From: Mixta tenebrionis
GTDB lineage: Bacteria > Pseudomonadota > Gammaproteobacteria > Enterobacterales > Enterobacteriaceae
Direction: 5' to 3'
Assembly: GCF_006517625.1 (NCBI RefSeq)
Contig: NZ_VHQI01000002.1
Location: 1-64,000, forward strand
DNA: 64,000 nucleotides
The notes under the pieces: model-generated
The model's input: the letters and a program-made list of their open reading frames with translations, nothing else
Database searches by the model: none
Told to the model about the DNA's origin: nothing
Shown: positions 49,326 to 59,700 of the stretch, piece after piece
Position numbering within the stretch: the first letter of the stretch is position 1
Layout: each line of letters opens with the position of its first letter
Translations under genes and position numbers: made by a program

Positions 49326-50384
49326 TTAGTTAGCCGCCGGGTATTCCAGAATAGTAACCGGCAGCGTTAGCCGTTTATCGTTACGGATTACCTGTACATC
49401 AATCACTGAGCCTGGACGGATTTCCGCTACCTGATCCATAGTTTCCTGTGCGGAAACCGCCGGTTTGCCATTCACGCTGACAATCAAATCATTGGCCTGA
49501 ATGCCCGCTTTTGCCGCCGGACCGTCCGGCGCGACATTGTTGACAACAATCCCCTGAATGCGATCGATGCCTGCGTTCTGACCGTGCAGCGGCGGCACCT
49601 CGCGCCCGGTAATGCCGATATAGCCGCGGATAACCCGCCCATCGCGGATCAGCTTATCCATAATCCTGGTCGCCAGCGCGGTAGGGATAGCAAAGCCGAT
49701 ACCTTCCGGCGTTTCGCCGTCGTTGCTTTTATCAAAGGAAAGGGTGTTGATGCCCATCAGCTCGCCCAGCGAATTAATCAGCGCGCCGCCGGAGTTGCCG
49801 CGGTTAATCGAGGCGTCGGTCTGTAAAAAGTTCTGACGTCCGGAGGGGCTTAAGCCGATGCGGCCGGTAGCGCTGATAATCCCCTGGGTTACGGTTTGTC
49901 CCAGGTTATAAGGGTTGCCGATAGCCATCACGATATCGCCGACGTGGGCCACGCGCTTAGGGTTAATCGGTATAACCGGCAGATTGGCCGCGGTGATCTT
50001 CAGCACTGCCAAATCGGTCAGGCTGTCAGAGCCTACCAGCATCGCTTCAAAAAAACGTCCATCCTGTAACGCAACGATAATCTGGTCGGCGCCATTGATA
50101 ACGTGGCGGTTGGTCAGGATGTAACCTTTGTTATTCATGATCACGCCGGAGCCGAGCGTGGTAATGCCTCGCCCGTTGCTGCTGGACGCGCTGCGATTGT
50201 AGACGTTGACCACGGCCGGAACGGCGCGGCGCACGCCCTGATTGAAGCTGAATGGCGTTTGAGCGGCGCTGTTTTCCGGTTCGGAAAGCAGACCGCTGCC
50301 GATACGCAATGCAGGCATCGCCGCCAGTAAAATACCTGCGACGATCAGCCCCAAAACTACCGAACGCAAGAGTTTAAGAAACAT
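49326..50384 (-). CDS. degS: regulatory serine protease DegS
   Basis: Inner-membrane-anchored periplasmic trimeric protease that senses unfolded outer-membrane porins and starts the sigma-E response by cutting RseA; 352 residues. It has one N-terminal helix (about 6-26), a trypsin-like domain with His94, Asp124 and Ser198 (NRGNSGGAL), and a single PDZ domain (about 255-345). It lies downstream of degQ in the same orientation after a hairpin. Confidence 0.96.
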   Translation of the reverse strand: MFLKLLRSVVLGLIVAGILLAAMPALRIGSGLLSEPENSAAQTPFSFNQGVRRAVPAVVNVYNRSASSSNGRGITTLGSGVIMNNKGYILTNRHVINGADQIIVALQDGRFFEAMLVGSDSLTDLAVLKITAANLPVIPINPKRVAHVGDIVMAIGNPYNLGQTVTQGIISATGRIGLSPSGRQNFLQTDASINRGNSGGALINSLGELMGINTLSFDKSNDGETPEGIGFAIPTALATRIMDKLIRDGRVIRGYIGITGREVPPLHGQNAGIDRIQGIVVNNVAPDGPAAKAGIQANDLIVSVNGKPAVSAQETMDQVAEIRPGSVIDVQVIRNDKRLTLPVTILEYPAAN

Positions 50385-50433
50385 GGTGTTAAGTCACAGC
50401 AAAAAAGATCCGAGGCAGAATATCATGAGTTAA

Positions 50434-50459
50434 GCGGACACACACGAGGTTGTGTCCGC
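50434..50459 (-). terminator. hairpin between degQ and degS
   Basis: GCGGACACA/TGTGTCCGC form a perfect 9-bp stem with an 8-base loop in the 95-bp gap. It lacks a strong U-run on the minus strand, so it is probably partial. Confidence 0.5.
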
Positions 50460-50479
50460 GTTGTGCAACAAGGCGTGAT

Positions 50480-51856
50480 TTAACGCAGCAGTAGATAGAT
50501 ACGTTCACCGCCGCGTTCGACGTTAAGCGCCAGGAACGACGGTTTACTCTCCAGCGCTTTGCGCATCTCTGCCAGGTTCTGTACGCGCGTACGGTTGACG
50601 CCCATAATCACATCCTCTTTTTGCAGGCCGATCTGCTCGGCCGGCGTTCCTTTTTGCACCTCATCAACCCTGACGCCTTTGCTGCCGTCCGGCAGCTGTC
50701 CGTCGCTTAGCGAGGCGCCCTGCAGCGCGGGCGCCATGGCGACCAGCTCGGCGCTGCTCATCGTCCGGGCGCTGGCGTCCAGCTTCACCGTTACCGATAA
50801 GGGTTTCCCGTCGCGCAGCAGGCCGATTTTTACCTCTTTGCCCGGCTGCGTGGTGCCGATTTTTACCCGCAGTTCGGCAAAGCTGGCAATCGGCTTATCG
50901 TCTATCGCGGTAATGATATCGCCTGCTTTAATCCCGGCGGTAGCGGCGGCCGAGTGGGGCAACACCTCGGAAACAAAGGCGCCGCGCCGGGCGTCGACGT
51001 TAAAAGCGCGCGCCATTTCGGCGGTCATTTCCGTTCCTTTAATGCCGAGCTGTCCGCGGGTTATCTCGCCGCTTTCCATCAGCTGTTTAGCCAGTTCGAT
51101 AGCCATATTGCCGGGAATAGCAAAACCGATGCCGATGTTGCCGCCGCTTGAGGCGAGGATTGCCGTATTAATGCCGATCAGTTCGCCGTTGAGGTTGACC
51201 AACGCGCCGCCGGAGTTGCCCCGGTTGATGGCGGCATCGGTTTGAATAAAGTTTTCCAGCCCTTCAAGATTCAGACCGCTGCGCCCCAGCGCGGAGATAA
51301 TGCCGGACGTGGCGGTTTGCCCCAGCCCGAAAGGGTTGCCGATAGCGATAGCGAAATCGCCTACGCGCAGCCGATCGGAATCGGCCACCTTAATCTGCGT
51401 CAGGTTCTGCGCGTTCTGCAGCTGAATCAGCGCAATATCGGTTTGTTCATCGCGTCCGATAAGCCTTGCGTCATAGTCGCGACCGTCGCTGAGCTGCACG
51501 CTGATTTTGTCGGCGCCGTTCACCACGTGATTGTTGGTCAGTACGTAGCCTTTTTGCGCATCGATAATTACGCCGGAGCCCAGCCCCTCAAACGGCTGCG
51601 GCTGCTCATCCTCTTCTCCCTGGCCGAAAAAGCGTTTTAACGGTTCAGGCAGATCCTGCGCCTGTTCCTCTGTCGCGGTGCCTTCAACGTGTACGCTGAC
51701 CACCGCCGGCAGCACCTTCTCCAGCATCGGGGCGAGGCTGGGAAGCGCCTGATCCTGCACCTGGGCCGGTAGCGACGCCATGGCTGACGGCGCCATGGTC
51801 AGAGGTATGCCAACGGCCAGGGCTACTGCGCTCAACAATAATGATTTTTTCTTCAT
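50480..51856 (-). CDS. degQ: periplasmic serine endoprotease DegQ
   Basis: HtrA-family protease/chaperone, 458 residues (E. coli DegQ 455). A signal peptide (1-28, cleaved after AMA) precedes a protease domain with His110, Asp140 and Ser215, and two PDZ domains (about 260-350 and 365-455). The short LA loop supports DegQ over DegP. The start at 51856 (MKKKSLLLSAV) is typical; a longer frame upstream has no signal sequence and is rejected. Confidence 0.95.
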   Translation of the reverse strand: MKKKSLLLSAVALAVGIPLTMAPSAMASLPAQVQDQALPSLAPMLEKVLPAVVSVHVEGTATEEQAQDLPEPLKRFFGQGEEDEQPQPFEGLGSGVIIDAQKGYVLTNNHVVNGADKISVQLSDGRDYDARLIGRDEQTDIALIQLQNAQNLTQIKVADSDRLRVGDFAIAIGNPFGLGQTATSGIISALGRSGLNLEGLENFIQTDAAINRGNSGGALVNLNGELIGINTAILASSGGNIGIGFAIPGNMAIELAKQLMESGEITRGQLGIKGTEMTAEMARAFNVDARRGAFVSEVLPHSAAATAGIKAGDIITAIDDKPIASFAELRVKIGTTQPGKEVKIGLLRDGKPLSVTVKLDASARTMSSAELVAMAPALQGASLSDGQLPDGSKGVRVDEVQKGTPAEQIGLQKEDVIMGVNRTRVQNLAEMRKALESKPSFLALNVERGGERIYLLLR

Positions 51857-51927
51857 CGTTACGACGCTCTCGCTGCTCAACTGAGGGAAAAGGAATGGAT
51901 GATTTGCTACTGGTATGGCGACGTTAA

Positions 51928-51951
51928 AGAAAAAGGGCGCGGGTGCGCCCT
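51928..51951 (-). terminator. terminator after zapG
   Basis: AGGGCGC-GGGT-GCGCCCT forms a 7-bp stem, followed on the minus strand by TTTCTTTAAC. It is placed six bases after the zapG stop codon. Confidence 0.78.
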
Positions 51952-51956
51952 GTTTA

Positions 51957-52358
51957 TCAGCTACGCGGCGAACGTTCGCCGCGCAGAAGGCCGGATGCGC
52001 CTTCTGAGTAGTCGCGCGGCATTTGCACCGGCGCCTGATCGTTATCCGCTTCCGCTTCGGTAAGCTGATAAGCGAACGGGTTTTTCTCGCCGGGCAGATT
52101 CGGCAGTAAATCATTAGAGCCTTTCGCCATATGCTGATAAAGCTGGCGATAATCGCGCGCCATATTATCCAGCAGTTCGGCGCTTTGCGCGAAATGGTTG
52201 GTCAGCTCTTCGCGGTAATCCGCCAGCTCTGCCTTCGATTTTTCCAGCTCATACTGCATGCTGCGCTGTTCGCGCAGTTTTTTATTGCCAAAGCGCATGG
52301 CGACGGCGCCGATAATAATGCCAACGACTAACCCAATTAGCCCGTATTCCCAGGTCAT
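51957..52358 (-). CDS. zapG: Z-ring associated protein ZapG (YhcB)
   Basis: A 133-residue inner-membrane protein (DUF1043). One N-terminal helix (about 4-22, LIGLVVGIIIGAVAMRFG) is followed by a cytoplasmic coiled coil (about 26-75) and a disordered C-terminus. It links cell division and envelope growth in E. coli. The start at 52358 (MTWEYGLIGL) matches homologues. Confidence 0.94.
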   Translation of the reverse strand: MTWEYGLIGLVVGIIIGAVAMRFGNKKLREQRSMQYELEKSKAELADYREELTNHFAQSAELLDNMARDYRQLYQHMAKGSNDLLPNLPGEKNPFAYQLTEAEADNDQAPVQMPRDYSEGASGLLRGERSPRS

Positions 52359-52532
52359 AATGACTCCCGTATTGTCCTCGTTGTTCCGTAGGGCGTAACA
52401 CACATAATAATAGCCACTATAACCGTTAATCTTGCGGAAGTGGAATCCTGCAGCAGCTTCGCTTAGTGTAGAACGGACTTTTTTTCAGCAAACAGGCAGC
52501 GACCTGTGTTTTTTAAGGAAGTAAGACGAAGC

Positions 52533-53648
52533 ATGCAAACCCTCTCCCCTCTGGCGCGCTATGAACAGGCGCTCGCGCAAGGCGAGTATCAGCCTGATGC
52601 CGTGCAGCGCGCCGCTATCAGTCGGTTAGACGCCATCCAGCAGGCGCTGAGCGCCGCGTCTCCCTCAATCCAGCCGAACGGCGGCTGGCTCGGCAGGCTG
52701 CTTGGTAAGAAGAAACACGCCGCTACGCCGCCGCTACGCGGACTCTATATGTGGGGCGGCGTCGGGCGTGGAAAAACCTGGCTGATGGATCTGTTTTTTC
52801 AGTCTATTCCTGGCGAGCGTAAGCTGCGGCTGCATTTTCATCGGTTCATGCTGCGCGTGCATGAAGAGTTAACCGCGCTGCAGGGCGAGAGCGATCCGCT
52901 GGAAATCGTCGCGGACCGCTTTAAGGCGCAGGCGGACGTGCTCTGTTTCGATGAGTTTTTTGTTTCTGATATAACCGACGCGATGCTGCTGGGCACGCTG
53001 ATGGAGGCGCTGTTCGCCCGCGGCATTACGCTGGTAGCGACCTCGAATATTCCGCCTGACGAGCTTTATCGCAACGGCCTGCAGCGCGCGCGCTTTTTAC
53101 CCGCCATCGAACAGATTAAACAGCACTGCGAGATTATGAATGTCGACGCCGGCGTCGATTACCGGCTGCGCACCTTGACCTCGGCGCACCTCTGGATGCA
53201 TCCGCTTAATGCAAAGACGCAGCAGGAGATGGCGCGCATGTTTATTGCGCTGGCGGGGCAGGAGGCGCAGGATAAGCCGGTGCTGGAAATCAATCATCGA
53301 CAGCTGGCGACTCAGGGCGTTGAAAACGGCGTGCTGGCGATCGATTTCGCCACGCTGTGCGGCGAAGGGCGCAGCCAGCATGACTATATTGAGCTTTCGC
53401 GCCGCTTTCATAGCGTGCTGCTGCTGGATGTGCCGGTGATGCATGCCCGCAGCGAAGATCGCGCCCGTCGTTTCCTGGCGCTGGTGGACGAGTTTTACGA
53501 GCGGCACGTGAAGCTGGTGGTATCGGCAGAGGCGTCGCTGTTCGCTATCTATCAGGGCGAGCGATTGAAATTTGAATATCAGCGCTGTCTGTCGCGCCTG
53601 CAGGAGATGCAGAGCGAGGAGTATCTGCGGCTGAAACACCTCCGCTGA
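52533..53648 (+). CDS. zapE: cell division ATPase ZapE
   Basis: AFG1-like AAA+ ATPase that binds FtsZ and reduces polymer stability during late division, 371 residues. Walker A is GGVGRGKTWLMD (near residue 74), Walker B VLCFDEFFV, and the arginine region is RNGLQRARFLPAI. The start at 52533 (MQTLSPLARYE) agrees with E. coli; there is no strong Shine-Dalgarno directly in front. It is divergent from zapG. Confidence 0.95.
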   Translation: MQTLSPLARYEQALAQGEYQPDAVQRAAISRLDAIQQALSAASPSIQPNGGWLGRLLGKKKHAATPPLRGLYMWGGVGRGKTWLMDLFFQSIPGERKLRLHFHRFMLRVHEELTALQGESDPLEIVADRFKAQADVLCFDEFFVSDITDAMLLGTLMEALFARGITLVATSNIPPDELYRNGLQRARFLPAIEQIKQHCEIMNVDAGVDYRLRTLTSAHLWMHPLNAKTQQEMARMFIALAGQEAQDKPVLEINHRQLATQGVENGVLAIDFATLCGEGRSQHDYIELSRRFHSVLLLDVPVMHARSEDRARRFLALVDEFYERHVKLVVSAEASLFAIYQGERLKFEYQRCLSRLQEMQSEEYLRLKHLR

Positions 53649-53699
53649 AGCGGGTGCGTTTTTTAATGAAAAGAGATCGATCTTTGGCAATGACTTCTC

Positions 53700-53874
53700 T
53701 ATAATCTTGCGACCCCACGTTACGACAAGGTTTTTTTTCCCAGAAACTTTGTAGCACCGGCAAAACTGTCCGAGGGGGTGGGCTTGCTGGTCGATAAGGT
53801 CGTGTGAGCCTCAACCGTTTATTCAAGCGTTTGGGATTTCACCAACGTGTAACTTAATTTGGGTAAGCTTTTAG
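53700..53874 (+). promoter_or_regulatory. rplM promoter -10 and long leader
   Basis: A perfect TATAAT lies at 53700-53705, about 170 bases upstream of rplM. The leader includes CGAGGGGGTGGGC and T-rich segments able to fold. In E. coli L13 represses its own operon through this mRNA leader; conservation of that fold here is inference. No good -35 is placed at 17 bp. Confidence 0.55.
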
Positions 53875-54711
<837 letters not shown>

Positions 54712-54741
54712 TTGTTTCTGCTTCGGCAGCTGCAGTTACAG

Positions 54742-54771
54742 AAAACCCGGCGCCCTGCGTCGGGTTTTTTT
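54742..54771 (+). terminator. terminator after rpsI
   Basis: AACCCG/CGGGTT stem followed by TTTTTT, 30 bases downstream of the rpsI stop codon. Confidence 0.88.
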
Positions 54772-54894
54772 ATGCGCGCTATCCGCTATGGTTTCGGACT
54801 ATTGCGCCTTTTTACCGGCAATTCTTTTCTTCCTTCCCCACAAACTGCCTAAAATCTGGTAAACTGACTGTCACTTTGCGCCCGTTAAACGGAG

Positions 54895-54928
54895 GGAATC
54901 CTGACAGGAAGGGGATTCACAGGATTCC
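54895..54928 (+). other. hairpin in the sspA leader
   Basis: GGAATCCTG and CAGGATTCC form a perfect 9-bp stem 85-118 bases before the sspA start, with a 16-base loop holding GGAAGGGG. There is no T-run. It could be a leader control or stability element. Confidence 0.5.
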
Positions 54929-55012
54929 GGCTGGCGGGCGATGTCGTTAAGCAGGTTAGTCGCCGCGCGGTTGGCTATTCGCACTGTATTCTGGATAAAC
55001 TTGGAGGTTTTC

Positions 55013-55654
55013 ATGGCTGTCGCTGCCAACAAACGTTCGGTAATGACGCTGTTTTCTGGTCCCACTGACATTTTCAGCCATCAGGTACGTATCGTACTGG
55101 CAGAAAAAGGTGTCAGCGTAGAGATCGAGCAGGTTGAAACGGATAATCTGCCGCAGGATCTGATTGACCTCAACCCGTACCGCACCGTTCCGACGCTGGT
55201 GGATCGTGAGCTGACGCTGTATGAATCACGCATCATTATGGAATATCTCGACGAGCGTTTTCCGCATCCGCCGTTGATGCCAGTTTATCCGGTTGCGCGC
55301 GGCGAAAGCCGTCTGATGATGCACCGCATCGAGCAGGACTGGTATAGCCTGATGCGCACTATCGAAACGGGTTCCGGCCAGCAGGTAGAGAATGCGCGTA
55401 AGCAGCTGCGTGAAGAGCTGCTGGCTATTGCGCCGCTCTTTACCCGTACGCCGTTTTTCCTCAGCGAAGAGTTTAGTCTGGTGGATTGCTATCTGGCTCC
55501 GCTGCTGTGGCGTTTGCCGCTGCTTGGCGTCGAGCTGAGCGGCAGCGGAACAAAAGAGCTGAAAGGCTATATGACGCGCGTTTTTGAGCGCGACTCTTTC
55601 CTTGCTTCGCTGACCGAAGCAGAACGCGAAATGCGCCTGCAAGCCCGAGGCTAA
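55013..55654 (+). CDS. sspA: stringent starvation protein A
   Basis: RNA polymerase-associated GST-like protein, 213 residues, active in stationary phase and acid tolerance. It has an N-terminal thioredoxin fold (MTLFSGPTDIFSHQVRIVLAE, quoted in part) without a catalytic GST residue and a helical C-terminal domain with the surface PHP-type pocket region (FPHPPLMPVYPV). The start at 55013 follows TTGGAGG. It is co-transcribed with sspB. Confidence 0.96.
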   Translation: MAVAANKRSVMTLFSGPTDIFSHQVRIVLAEKGVSVEIEQVETDNLPQDLIDLNPYRTVPTLVDRELTLYESRIIMEYLDERFPHPPLMPVYPVARGESRLMMHRIEQDWYSLMRTIETGSGQQVENARKQLREELLAIAPLFTRTPFFLSEEFSLVDCYLAPLLWRLPLLGVELSGSGTKELKGYMTRVFERDSFLASLTEAEREMRLQARG

Positions 55655-55659
55655 CGGCT

Positions 55660-56145
55660 ATGGAAATGTCTCAACTTACCGCACGCCGTCCCTACCTGCT
55701 GCGCGCCTTCTATGACTGGCTGCTGGATAACCAGCTTACGCCGCATCTGGTTGTAGACATTAACCTGCCTGGCGTAATGGTGCCGCTGGAATATGCCCGT
55801 GACGGACAGATTGTGTTAAATATCGCGCCGCGCGCGGTGGGCAATCTGGAGTTGGGCAATGACGAGGTGCGCTTCAACGCGCGCTTTGGCGGCGTTCCGC
55901 GCCAGGTTACGGTGCCGATCGCCGCCGTGCTGGCAATTTACGCGCGTGAAAATGGCGCGGGTACTATGTTTGAACCTGAACCGGCCTATGAGCTGCTGGC
56001 AGGCGAAGAACAGGCGTCGGGCGAAGAAACGGTGATGTCGGTGATTGATGGCGATCGCCCTGATAGCGCTGACGCGGAAGATGAAAATCCAGAGGACGAT
56101 CCGCCGCCGCGCGGCGGGCGGCCTGCTTTACGGGTGGTAAAATAA
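55660..56145 (+). CDS. sspB: ClpXP adaptor SspB
   Basis: Adaptor that delivers ssrA-tagged peptides to ClpXP, 161 residues. The folded substrate-binding domain (about 4-110) is followed by an acidic flexible linker and the ClpX-binding C-terminal tail GGRPALRVVK. It starts five bases after sspA. Confidence 0.97.
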   Translation: MEMSQLTARRPYLLRAFYDWLLDNQLTPHLVVDINLPGVMVPLEYARDGQIVLNIAPRAVGNLELGNDEVRFNARFGGVPRQVTVPIAAVLAIYARENGAGTMFEPEPAYELLAGEEQASGEETVMSVIDGDRPDSADAEDENPEDDPPPRGGRPALRVVK

Positions 56146-56170
56146 AAACGGGCCTGCGGGCCCGTTTTTT
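56144..56170 (+). terminator. terminator after sspB
   Basis: ACGGGCC-TGCG-GGCCCGT stem extended by A/T pairs and followed by TTTTTT, directly after the sspB stop codon. Confidence 0.94.
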
Positions 56171-56760
56171 ATGCGACATTTTTCCTGCTGCCGGCGTCAG
56201 GCCTGCGCGCCGTTATTTACCTCGCCAGCGCATCAGGCGCGCTTACCGACGGCATATATCAATATTTGATTCAACTTTATTAGATATTCCACTAACTTAA
56301 TTGGCATGCTATGGGCAGCGTTCACGATCGGAAAAGATAAATTTCTGCTATAAAAGCTAATTAATAATTCTGGGTATTTTTAATGTAATTTTCTTAGTTA
56401 TTAAAATAATATCAATTTACCTGCGGCGTATTCTGGTGCGTCATCGCAGAAGATTAATTTGCGCAGCGTTGTTTATTTTCTTTTAAATCAATGAGATTGT
56501 CTTGAATATCACGGTTTTGGATATGCTTATAGTTAGTTAGTTATTTTTACTGCGGCATTAACTTCGCCTGAGCGCATTTCCTGTCGCTACATAAATATTG
56601 CCGATGAAAGAAGGAAGGCAGTCTGACCAGAACGTTATTTTATTGACATTAATAATTTCGTTAAATTTTTTTATCTATTTGCGCTGAAGGGTTATGATAT
56701 TATTTTGGCGGCTTTTAATATTTTAATTCCGCAAAGAACATTAGCAAATGGAGTTGTTAC
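56171..56760. other. AT-rich region upstream of the autotransporter
   Basis: Nearly 600 bases with no credible gene and a sharp fall in GC content. It must contain the autotransporter promoter. Candidates are TATGAT at 56693-56698 (with a weak TTTATC 17 bases upstream) and an isolated TTGACA at 56643-56648. GGAG seven bases before the ATG is a good ribosome site. Such AT-rich leaders on surface-protein genes are typical H-NS targets (inference). Confidence 0.6.
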
Positions 56761-59700
56761 ATGTCTGAGTTAAAACATCATGTAAGAATTAAAGCGGACG
56801 GCGTTAAATTCAAAAAGCGCTATCTTGCTGGATTAGTAAGTACGCTACTGATTACGGGCTATCCCCTCTCTTCCCCGGCGGCGCCATTATTTGTCGTTGA
56901 CGATGAGCACGACCAAAACCTGGAGATAAACGGCGGTACTTATGATGCCGCCTTTTCCGACTGGGCCGACGCCGTTATCGTCGCCAACGGCCCAGGGAAA
57001 AAAATCAACGCAAGCGATATAACCATCAATACCAGCGATGCGGCGCTTGATAATAAAGCCGTTTCGGTAGAAAACGGCGCTACGGTCACCTTGAATAACG
57101 CCACCATCAACGGCGGCTATCTGCGCAGTTCTGGCTCCACGATTAAGCTGAATAATTCAGAAATAAATACCACTCTCGGCAGCAATGTTTTGAGCGTAAG
57201 TGACAACAGCAGCCTGACGCTCGACAACAGCAGCATTAATTTCGTAAATGATCAGTTCGGCTATGCGTTAACCACCAGCAACGGCGTTACGCTGGATATC
57301 AACAGGCTGACCACCAACGGGGCATTATATATTGCCGATGCGAAAGGTTCGCTTGATAACAGCGAGATTAACCATTCCTCCATTTTTAATGCGATGGGAG
57401 TGGATAACTCGACGCTGGCGATAACCAACAGTAACGTTGTTAATAACAATACCGACAGCGGTACGGGCTTAAACCTGACCAATAACAGTAAAGTTAATTT
57501 TCAGCACGGAACAATAAAGAGCGCGGGTAAGGCGCTGGGAATTATCGCCAGCGAATTTACCGGTAATGATTTGACCATTACTTCTGCTCAGCATCGGGCC
57601 ATTGAAGCCAGCCAGCTAAGTAAACTGACGCTGAACAATTCGACCATTAACGGCACTATCGGTATATACGCCAACTCTTCGGAAGTGAACCTTACCGACG
57701 TTAATATCTTGCTGGACGCCTCGCCGACGCCGATTTCCTACGGCTGGGGATTGTGGCTGCAAAACGTGCAAAACTGTACCGGGCTGTGCGGCACAGGGAC
57801 AATTACCCGCACGCGTATCGAAACTAAAGGCAACGATGCCTACGGCATGTCAGTCAGCGCCGGCGCTCAGGCAACGGCGGATGATCTGACGGTTATTACT
57901 CACGGTAATAAATCAACAGGCGTAAATCTTTCCGGTTCGGATACCAGCAAGGCAGCTTCCACGCTGACGCTGACCAACAGTAACATTACCACCTATGGCA
58001 ATGAGGCTCACGGCGTGTTAGTACGCAACGGACATGATAAAAAAGTGAATCATGCCGAGCTGGACAGCGTCACTATTACCACCTCAGGCGAATATTCTGG
58101 TGCGCTGGGCATTTGGGAAGGCGCCTCGCTGAATGCCAGCAATTTAACTGTTAACAATAGCGGCATAAACAGCGATATCTTCTATATGCGCGACGGTAGC
58201 GCAGAGATGCGTAACCAGCTAACCGTTGAAAACGGCACGCTGGAAAACACCGAGGGCAACGGCATTTACGGTCACGGCTTCAGCGATATCCTGTTGAAAG
58301 ATTCAACGATTACGGTCAAAGGGAAGTTGCTTAACGCCGTTACCGGCTCTGATGTCAAACTCGATCTGGATCATGTCACGGCTAAGGGTAATATTACCGC
58401 CGCTGAGGTTTCCAACGCGAATATAAAGCTGCTTAACAGCTCCAACCTGACCGGTACGGTAACCGGGGTGAACAGCTTTGATCATCAGGGCAGCGTCTGG
58501 ACCGTAACCGGCGACTCTGATGTGAAAACCCTGCGCAATGCCGGTGAAATCAACTTCGCCGATACTGCAGGCTCGGCGGGGCGCACCCTGACGGTTAAAG
58601 GCGACTATGTTAGCGATGGTGGTATGCTGACCTTGCTGACGCGTTTAGGCGACGATGATTCGTTGACGGATCGTCTGGTAGTGGAAGGCAGTACCGCCGG
58701 GAAAACTAATCTGAAGATTATTAACGATGGCGGGCTGGGCGCGGAAACCAATAACGGTATTAAAGTCGTTATGGTAGGCGGCGAATCTAACGGGCTGTTT
58801 GAACTAAACAATCGCGTTGGCTACGGCGGATACGAATACCTCCTTTATAAAGGGGGCGTGACCGATAATGATGGCGACTGGTATCTGCGTTCAACCTACA
58901 AGCCGGAAGCGCCAGATCCGGAAGATCCTGTGCCGAATCCTGACCCGACGCCGAATCCAGGACCCGATCCGATACCTACCCCTAATCCGGGTCCGTCGCC
59001 GACTCCTTCACCGGATCAAATACATCTGGTTGAGCCGGAGGTTGGCGCTTATATCGGCAACCAGGCGATTGCCAACCAGATGTTTTATCTGCGGTTACGC
59101 GATCGCGCCGGCGAGTCGCTGTTCAACCAGCCGAAAGCCGTAGGTGACTTTGCCTCTACAATGTGGCTGCGTACTGAAGGCGGGCAAACCCGAAGCCGGG
59201 CCGCTGAACAGCAGTTGAAGGTAAGAACCAATGCGGCGGTAACGCAGCTGGGGGGCGATATCGTTCAATACAACAACGGAGAGAGCCTGCTGCGCGTTGG
59301 CGTGCTGGGTGGATACGGTGATGCTCACCTGAATTCACACTCTGTTTATACCGGCTATAAGGCGAAAAGCCGCGTCAAAGGTTACAGCGCGGGCCTCTAC
59401 GCCACCTGGCACTCCAGTCAGGATCTGGAGCAGAACGGCATGTATGTCGATGGCTGGCTGCAGCATGGCTGGTTTGACAATGACGTGACCGGCGACGGCT
59501 ACTCCACTATCAGCTACAAATCTAAAGGCTTTAGCGCCTCGCTGGAAACCGGCTACAGCCTGCGCCTGGCAGATTTCCCTACCGCCTCGTGGTTTATTCA
59601 GCCGCAGGCGCAGCTGTCCTGGTCCGGCATACATGCTGATGACGTTAATGATAAACGCGGCAGCACCATCAACAGCGGCGATCAGGATTACTGGCAGACA

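Noticed and set aside
50480-52114. DegQ starting at 52114
   Set aside because: The extension crosses the zapG terminator and 3' end and would bury the signal peptide; 51856 gives a normal secreted DegQ.
53684-53705. TTGGCA/TATAAT as a complete rplM promoter
   Set aside because: The two boxes are only 10 bases apart, far from the 16-18 needed. Only the TATAAT was kept, as a candidate -10.
56643-56672. TTGACA as the autotransporter promoter
   Set aside because: The -35 is perfect, but the positions 16-18 bases downstream read only T residues, so no acceptable -10 is present.
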